From NCBI RefSeq assembly GCF_032062135.1, contig NC_092868.1:47560638-47624637 (forward strand): 64,000 nucleotides of DNA, in the 5' to 3' direction. Below are positions 63,301 through 64,000 of the stretch, piece by piece. The notes beneath the pieces are model-generated. The model searched no databases. It was given only the letters and a program-made list of their open reading frames with translations, and was not told the origin of the DNA. A program made the position numbers and the translations under genes. The DNA comes from Pyxicephalus adspersus (Eukaryota; Chordata; Amphibia; Anura; Pyxicephalidae). Position 1 is the stretch's first letter; each line of letters begins with the position of its first letter.

Positions 63301-63998
63301 GGTTGCTAAGATAGATGGCCAATGTTTTCAAAGCTGGACACAGAATTATAAAAATTCAGTGCAATTGCGGTCATGCAATTCCAATTTTGTGCAAACAATT
63401 ATAACAGCACATTTGCACAAAATTTTAGAAACCTTTTCAGGTTTGTTGGATCACCTAGGACCTTCTATGATTATCTATCTTTTCCAGTTTTGAAGAACTT
63501 CAGTAAAAGAGGCTCAATGGGTACAGATAGGGCAGCACGGTGCCTCAGAGGTTAGCACACTGGTCTCTGCAGCGCTGGGTCCCAGGTTGGAATCTTGGCC
63601 AGGACACTATCTGCATGGAGTTTGCAGATAGTGTCTTGTCTGTGTGGGTTTCCTCCCACATCCCAAAAACATGCAGTTAGGTTAAATGGCTTCCCCCCAA
63701 AATATGTATTAAAGACAAATTACTGAGGTAGGGACATTAGATTGTGAGCTCCTTTGAGGGACTGCTAGTAAAATGACTATGGACTTTATACAGCGCTGCA
63801 TAAAATGTTCATGCTATATAAATAATAATATTAATACTACAAATAAATAAATACAGCTTAATACTTCACATTAAGATAAAGAATTTTAGGTTGCATTACC
63901 TTATCTTCCTCTTCTCTCTGAAGGCATTCCTGTGCTTTCCTCTGTAGCTCTTCCTGTACAGCTCGGGCATACTCCGAGTCTAATTCCTCACTGTGGAC
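22338..63998 (-). CDS. CCDC50 (Ymer)-like coiled-coil, ubiquitin-binding protein; 5' end outside window
   Basis: Nine minus-strand exons join in frame into at least 493 residues and a TGA at 22340-22338. Homology to CCDC50 rests on RAAQVAQDEEIA (spanning 31,607/29,401), DEELARRLQEEEE, and the preceding E/Q/R-rich helices SEYARAVQEELQRK and EIAKRLQQLEEEEL. These match the order of MIU (motif interacting with ubiquitin)-like helices in CCDC50. In mammals CCDC50 is a tyrosine-phosphorylated, ubiquitin-binding adaptor that tunes EGFR and NF-kB signalling and selective autophagy of innate sensors. The 600-nt exon at 37082-36483 corresponds to the alternatively spliced long-isoform exon. The C-terminus (DPIFIPPTKRQAEKV, ending in Lys-rich sequence) does not match the human CCDC50 end I recall, and the neighbour is TNFRSF9. 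I therefore call it CCDC50-like, possibly a paralogue, and give no symbol. It could instead be the CCDC50 orthologue after rearrangement. Confidence 0.88.
22798..22845 (+). ncRNA. Hammerhead-ribozyme-like core motif
   Basis: TTTGAAGA (CUGAAGA-like), a perfect 6-bp arm GCAGTT/AACTGC (22808-22813 with 22829-22834), then GAAACGCGTGG. The element order matches a type I hammerhead, but the first core base is T rather than C. Confidence 0.4.
23050..23790. repeat. Imperfect G/A-rich tandem repeat tract
   Basis: Phrases such as GTAGGGTAATGGGGTACAGT recur irregularly. Two adjacent copies of about 65 bp (about 23453-23516 and 23517-23581) share GAGTGGCAGGGTGATGGTAG. Long open frames on the minus strand (His/Pro/Ser/Thr-rich) are a by-product. 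Confidence 0.8.
24117..24211 (-). CDS. CCDC50-like exon
   Basis: 95 nt, phase 2 to 1. Reads LRSPRNIAEELDPTFKSKKE and HPEVFTVCSQ. Acceptor ATTCTTGACAG, donor GTGCAC (weaker than the others). The frame matches both neighbours. Confidence 0.85.
25986..26512 (+). mobile_element. 527-bp retroposon-like insertion with 10-bp target duplication
   Basis: Flanked by TGGACCAGAT at 25976-25985 and 26513-26522, a 10-bp direct repeat absent as a duplication in other family-A copies. It contains an 87-codon open frame (25992-26255) with no recognised domain and, at 26273-26316, a hammerhead-like motif. Hammerheads are known in Penelope-like retroelements and some other retroposons. The class assignment is an inference. 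Confidence 0.65.
26273..26316 (+). ncRNA. Hammerhead-ribozyme-like motif inside the insertion
   Basis: TCTCCC (26273-26278), CTGAGAA, a variable arm, AAAACGCGTC (26301-26310), then GGGAGA (26311-26316) pairing perfectly with TCTCCC as stem I. The cut would fall after GTC. The core has changes (CTGAGAA for CTGANGA, AAAA for GAAA), so this copy is probably inactive. Confidence 0.45.
26806..26927 (-). CDS. CCDC50-like exon
   Basis: 122 nt, phase 0 to 2. Reads NEVPSYNQGRLDSEGLASP and TPEKMELSAVEASCDQT. Acceptor TTCTTTTTTAG, donor GTAAGT. No recognised domain. Assigned because both junctions keep frame and it ends in a good donor. Confidence 0.85.
26928..29269. other. Intron of the CCDC50-like gene, nothing recognised
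   Basis: No named repeat or exon found. Short frames lack coding features. Confidence 0.45.
29270..29401 (-). CDS. CCDC50-like exon
   Basis: 132 nt, phase 0 to 0. Reads EIAKYIQRQELRAHRRSEEL and DLPGDSDDDGSICSFSDKK. It completes the last MIU-like helix (QDE|EIAKYIQRQE), then turns acidic. Acceptor ACATTAG, donor GTAAAG. Confidence 0.92.
30217..31053 (+). mobile_element. TA-flanked MITE with internal minisatellite
   Basis: Inverted ends CCGTATTTTTCGGACCATAA and its reverse complement (ending TTATGGTCCGAAAAATACGG) are flanked by TA on both sides, suggesting a Tc1/mariner-type TA target. The 837-bp interior carries a 30-bp tandem array and no transposase. Confidence 0.75.
30476..30845 (+). repeat. 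30/31-bp minisatellite inside the TA-flanked MITE
   Basis: About 12 copies of AGAAGGGGACAGTCATTGCA + TAGAGTGATC. A one-base longer variant (CAATGGCATAG) and a GATAGGGACAATAATT variant recur in a patterned order, as in larger-unit duplication. Confidence 0.92.
31607..31669 (-). CDS. CCDC50-like exon
   Basis: 63 nt, phase 0 to 0, only 82 nt downstream of the previous exon. Reads AKLKGHDQHEDFRAAQVAQDE. RAAQVAQDE is shared with CCDC50. Acceptor CTTCTGCAG, donor GTAAGA. Confidence 0.94.
31752..31888 (-). CDS. CCDC50-like exon
   Basis: 137 nt, phase 1 to phase 0. Reads EETGPSFDIDPLHWKMAEL and SSDQLLQDEELARRLQEEEE, including a strong MIU-type helix (DEELARRLQEEEE). Donor GTAAGT at 31751. Confidence 0.92.
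32048..32270 (+). mobile_element. Palindromic MITE, family A
   Basis: ATGGACCTGATTTATTAAAG to TGGTCTTGGAGACCTTTATG, with both arms recognisable. Lies in the intron between the cassette exon and the 31.8-kb exon. Confidence 0.8.
32932..33470 (+). mobile_element. Foldback-like element with TTATAA direct repeats
   Basis: Ends TTAGAGATGAGC and GCTTATCCCTAA are inverted repeats flanked by TTATAA (32926-32931 and 33471-33476). The interior is three hairpins in a row: 33127-33161 (GTGTTCTTGGATAG arm), 33166-33262 (arms of about 40 bp) and 33287-33310 (CAGCTGCATTCA palindrome). Confidence 0.75.
33477..36482. other. Intron of the CCDC50-like gene, nothing recognised
   Basis: About 3 kb without a repeat family shared elsewhere in the window and without exon-like frames. 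Confidence 0.45.
36483..37082 (-). CDS. CCDC50-like 600-nt cassette exon (long-isoform exon)
   Basis: Phase 1 at both ends (GLP-E and RTG-E junctions), so it can be skipped without a frameshift. It encodes about 200 residues of low-complexity polar sequence: acidic (LDNDDEEESYSFQND), then Ser/Arg/Lys-rich (RRSSSDSDDYPEH, RDKRSRRSQW), then a run of ten histidines (GATGATGGTGGTG on the plus strand). The corresponding CCDC50 exon is alternatively spliced in mammals. Overlapping open frames at 36489-36734 and 36744-37133 are shadows. Confidence 0.88.
37800..37846 (-). ncRNA. Hammerhead-ribozyme-like motif
   Basis: On the minus strand: CTC, CGAAGA, a perfect stem II (GTGGA and TCCAC around CTGGT), AAAATGCGTT, then GAGC pairing with the leading CTC. 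Same layout as the 22.8- and 26.3-kb motifs, core degraded. Confidence 0.4.
38040..38607 (+). mobile_element. piggyBac-like element, right end intact
   Basis: Shares TAATAAAGTTTGAAACACAA, the CATTCAATACAG hairpin and GGAACTCCCCGGTGACTCAT with the copy at 4141. It ends GGGGTTACCTTTAGGGAGGT. The left end is degraded and no clean TTAA pair remains. Confidence 0.75.
38850..38930 (-). repeat. Dispersed repeat, also at 46275-46385
   Basis: On the minus strand CAGTGTTCTCCCCAGCCGGG to AACCACCCGGCTGTTTTTGG matches CAGTGTTCTCACCACTTTTT and AACCACTCGGCTTTTTTTGG at 46.3 kb. Class unknown. Confidence 0.5.
39788..40060 (-). mobile_element. hAT-type MITE
   Basis: Ends CAGCCTTTCTCAAC and GGTTGAGAAACATTG with flanks TTCTACAG and ATCTACAG (7 of 8 identical). 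This is the clearest full-length copy of the family. Confidence 0.85.
40535..40604 (-). CDS. CCDC50-like exon (MIU-like helix)
   Basis: 70 nt, phase 0 to phase 1. Reads EIAKRLQQLEEEELQRKAQE and GLP. Acceptor TTGTTTTAAAG, donor GTAGGA. With the 63.9-kb exon it forms an unbroken helix (EEEDK|EIAKRL). Confidence 0.92.
40801..41035. repeat. Tandem duplication, 130-bp offset
   Basis: Segments 40801-40905 and 40931-41035 match through GGGCAACCCTACCAG, GAAGCCA and TGGCACTTTCA, each phrase recurring exactly 130 bp later. The copies lie about 200 bp upstream (minus-strand sense) of the 40.6-kb exon. Confidence 0.85.
41895..42114 (+). mobile_element. Palindromic MITE, family A
   Basis: Runs from GGATTCTTTAAAGCTCTCCA to TTGGAGAGCTTTAATAAATT, both arms present. 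Confidence 0.8.
42172..42206. repeat. (GT)n microsatellite
   Basis: About 17 uninterrupted GT units. Confidence 0.97.
42366..42687 (+). mobile_element. hAT-type MITE, second family (CAGTGGTCCCCAACC ends)
   Basis: 322 bp with inverted ends CAGTGGTCCCCAACC and GGTTGGGGTCCCCTG. The 8-bp flanks GGTTGAAA and GGTTCAAA match at 7 of 8. The interior is GC-rich with its own hairpin (GCCATGGCCCACCTG). A degraded relative sits near 55.3-55.6 kb. Confidence 0.8.
43555..44017 (-). pseudogene. L2-type LINE reverse-transcriptase C-terminal fragment
   Basis: A 156-codon open frame reads LGVTFNSALSFTPHIS, LLIHTLIISRLDYCNLLLSG, SIMNAAARLIHPSHRSS and HWLPFHFRIKFKLLCFAYKS. This is the post-catalytic region of L2 ORF2. 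The catalytic part upstream and the 3' tail are missing, so it is a dead fragment and not a host gene. Confidence 0.9.
44618..44708 (+). mobile_element. Palindromic MITE, family A, left arm only
   Basis: TTAGGCCTGATTTCTTAAAT through CCAGCAAACCTGGAATGT, then unrelated sequence. Confidence 0.7.
45438..45700 (+). mobile_element. hAT-type MITE
   Basis: Interior TTCCATGGATCCCTAGGGTT, TTTTGGCCATCTGTAAGGGT and AGGGGTTCCCCAAGACCTAA are family-typical. The ends are degraded, with CCTAGA and TCTAGA flanks. Confidence 0.75.
46275..46385 (+). repeat. Dispersed repeat, partner of 38850-38930
   Basis: CAGTGTTCTCACCACTTTTT, TTTTGGGCGTTTACTGAAAA and CAGGGACCCACCTAC. Shares two 18-20 base phrases with the other copy. 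Confidence 0.5.
47030..47125 (+). repeat. Dispersed repeat, also at 52860-52975
   Basis: GTGCAAAGTGTGCTGCTG, CAGTTCTGCA and GTTGGCTA occur in the same order in both places. Class unknown. Confidence 0.5.
47507..47519. repeat. Poly-C run
   Basis: Thirteen Cs in a row. A length error in assembly is possible. Confidence 0.9.
47950..48040. repeat. Inverted repeat with poly-A/poly-T centre
   Basis: AACATATCCATAAATCATTGGACC followed by an A run is mirrored by a T run and GGTCCAATG-CGATTTAGGGATGTGTT, with a short indel in one arm. Probably the core of an unnamed MITE. Confidence 0.55.
48267..49303 (+). pseudogene. Tc1/mariner transposase relic with both element ends
   Basis: Starts CACTGGTCACTTTATTAGGT. 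The other end GTACTAGCAAAAATACGGTG resembles the inverted end. Inside, a helix-turn-helix segment reads ARWANLSISETADLLGFS before a stop. Further on, conserved Tc1-family phrases (Gly-rich GGGGVMVLG, then PSSDSYF) survive in shifting frames with stops. It is inactive. No restored protein is given. Confidence 0.75.
49425..49612 (+). mobile_element. Possible piggyBac-like fragment
   Basis: Ends CCACCAGGGAGGTTAA and contains ACAATGTACTGCTTTGACAT, similar to phrases in the copies at 4.1 and 38.0 kb. The left end was not found. Confidence 0.4.
51060..51236 (+). mobile_element. Palindromic MITE, family A, 5'-degraded
   Basis: GCTGGATCACCCAGATTCCA to GGGGAGCTTTGATAAATCAG, the right arm being clear. 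Confidence 0.7.
52860..52975 (+). repeat. Dispersed repeat, partner of 47030-47125
   Basis: GGTGCAAAGTGTGCTGCTGC, GGGTCCCCAAGTCAGTTCTG and GTTGGCTATATACCCC. Class unknown. Confidence 0.5.
54832..54886. repeat. (TA)n then (CA)n compound microsatellite
   Basis: About 21 TA units followed by about six CA units. Confidence 0.95.
54888..54985 (-). mobile_element. V-SINE/L2-type tail fragment
   Basis: TATATAGCTCCAACATATCA, GTGCTTTACAGAGCCCACAG and TCATATCACTAA are the antisense shared tail. Confidence 0.55.
55019..55250 (-). mobile_element. CR1-like LINE 3' end, short 5'-truncated copy
   Basis: CACATAGTTACATAGTAGGT, TAAGTCCATCAAGTTCAACC and TCGGATGTTCCCTGGATCAA match the 3' UTR of the copy at 19948-20578. 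Confidence 0.8.
55262..55578 (+). mobile_element. hAT-type MITE, second family, degraded copy
   Basis: Shares GTGATGTCATGATGCCAGAA and GCCCACTCT with 42366-42687 and ends ACCACAAGTTGGCGACTGCTG minus the first base. The left end is lost. Confidence 0.6.
56030..56165 (-). mobile_element. V-SINE fragment
   Basis: AAACATGGGGAGAACATATA, ACTTCATGAGGACAATGTCC and GAGCCAAGCTGCCC are the antisense V-domain and head. Confidence 0.65.
57040..57125 (-). mobile_element. V-SINE/L2-type tail fragment
   Basis: TATTAATATAGTGTTGACAT and TAGCGCTGTACAAAGTCC are the antisense shared tail. Confidence 0.55.
57254..57298. repeat. (ATT)n microsatellite
   Basis: About 14 ATT units at the end of the following antisense LINE tail. 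Confidence 0.95.
57299..57440 (-). mobile_element. L2-type LINE 3' tail
   Basis: TTATATAGCGCCAACATATT, CAGACAGTGACACAGGAGGA and CGAAGAGCTTACAATCTAG are the antisense L2 tail. The ATT array at 57254 is its microsatellite end. Confidence 0.75.
58365..58515 (-). mobile_element. L2-type LINE 3' tail, decayed
   Basis: CTTTATTTATGGAGCATCAA, ATTATGACACAGGAGGAGAA and GGAGCCCTGCCC. It lies next to the V-SINE that follows. Confidence 0.65.
58516..58752 (-). mobile_element. V-SINE
   Basis: CTATATAGCGCCAACATATT, AACCTAACGGCATGTTTTGA and GAAACCCTTGAAAACACAGG, ending in GAGCCAACCGTGCTG (antisense tRNA-like head). Confidence 0.8.
58774..58986 (+). mobile_element. Palindromic MITE, family A
   Basis: TGTGCCAGATTCATTAAGGC to TTAGAAAATCAGGCCCATA, full length at about 213 bp. 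Confidence 0.8.
59311..59380 (-). mobile_element. hAT-type MITE, internally deleted
   Basis: AAGGAACCCCTGGCAACCTC and GAACCCTGGGTGAGAATGGC resemble the right end of the family at 39788 in the same antisense orientation. Confidence 0.5.
59569..60241 (-). other. Pair of adjacent open frames, not recognised
   Basis: Two minus-strand frames (60241-59897, 114 codons; 59880-59569, 103 codons) lie almost end to end in different frames. They contain phrases such as LFSEDGWVLSVRGSQF and NPDFWKRLKTPQC and several cysteines. I see no signal, domain or splice-supported link, and no match to a family I know. They could be a retro-pseudogene, part of an unknown transposon, or chance. Confidence 0.2.
59945..61425. 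other. Intron of the CCDC50-like gene, no repeat recognised
   Basis: Unique-looking sequence apart from the open frames noted at 59569-60241. Confidence 0.4.
61426..61768 (+). mobile_element. V-SINE, full length
   Basis: The tRNA-like head GTGGCTCAGGGGTTAGCACT with box-B-like GGTTCAAATCCCAGCC is followed by the V-domain (TTTGTATGTTCTCCCTGTGT) and L2-like tail (GTGTAATATGCTGGCATAAT). Confidence 0.88.
63202..63520 (+). mobile_element. Palindromic MITE, family A, with about 100 extra bases inside
   Basis: CATGGGCCTGACTTACTAAA to GAAGAACTTCAGTAAAAGAG. At about 319 bp it is longer than the usual 215. The extra part lies around 63335-63425. Confidence 0.7.
63531..63850 (+). mobile_element. V-SINE, full length
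   Basis: GGCAGCACGGTGCCTCAGAG, TTAGCACACTGGTCTCTGCA, V-domain GCATGGAGTTTGCAG, CAAAAACATGCAGTTAGGTT and a tail ending TTCATGCTATATAAATAATA. It sits directly beside the CCDC50-like exon at 63900. Confidence 0.85.
63900..63998 (-). CDS. CCDC50-like exon, runs to or near the window edge
   Basis: Reads SEELDSEYARAVQEELQRKA and QREEEDK before donor GTAATG at 63899 (phase 0). A CACAG just before the SEEL segment could be its acceptor, placing the exon start at about 63991; otherwise it continues past 64,000. SEYARAVQEEL is MIU-like. Confidence 0.85.
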
Positions 63999-64000
63999 AC

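Noticed and set aside
1..64000. Urotensin II-type gene (expected near TNFRSF9)
   Set aside because: I looked for a codon run for the cyclic core CFWKYC on both strands and did not find it. The gene would have to lie outside the window.
1..64000. CRISPR arrays, bacterial operons, phage or retroviral genes
   Set aside because: No spaced direct-repeat arrays, no bacterial gene organisation and no gag/pol/env-like frames were seen. The tandem repeats lack spacers.

Overview
The window is vertebrate nuclear DNA, most likely from a frog. It holds two split genes in a sea of introns and old transposons. The frog assignment rests on the repeat mix (V-SINE/L2 pairs sharing a tail, CR1-like LINE ends, several MITE families, GAAACGCGT hammerhead-like motifs) and on two divergent but recognisable vertebrate proteins. 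It is an inference; no species is claimed.

Region 1 (about 95-9,900, + strand) is a complete TNFRSF9 (4-1BB/CD137) gene. Seven coding exons join in frame (154-280, 939-1046, 5125-5265, 6281-6347, 6606-6721, 7695-7835, 8329-8420) into a 263-residue type I membrane receptor. It has a signal peptide, cysteine-rich TNFR repeats, two N-glycosylation sequons, one membrane span, and a short tail with two TRAF-binding motifs.

Region 2 (about 9.9-21.5 kb) is intergenic: hAT-, Harbinger- and piggyBac-like MITEs, V-SINEs, an L2 LINE end, a CR1-like LINE end, a 31-bp minisatellite and a 102-bp near-perfect palindrome.

Region 3 (22,338-64,000, - strand) is the 3' part of a CCDC50 (Ymer)-like gene. Nine coding exons are visible: 63998-63900, 40604-40535, 37082-36483, 31888-31752, 31669-31607, 29401-29270, 26927-26806, 24211-24117 and 22501-22338. 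Every junction keeps frame. The 5' end lies beyond the window. The protein carries repeated MIU-like ubiquitin-binding helices, and a 600-nt in-frame cassette exon corresponds to the alternatively spliced exon of CCDC50. The two genes are convergent (tail to tail).

In human, as I recall, TNFRSF9 lies at 1p36 beside UTS2, while CCDC50 lies at 3q28 beside UTS2B. A CCDC50-like gene next to TNFRSF9 therefore suggests a retained ohnolog of CCDC50 on the 1p36-type paralogon. Other observations to follow up are a family of degenerate hammerhead-ribozyme-like motifs (one inside a 527-bp insertion with a 10-bp target duplication), several datable nested insertions, and minisatellites of 30-31 bp period, one of them inside a MITE.
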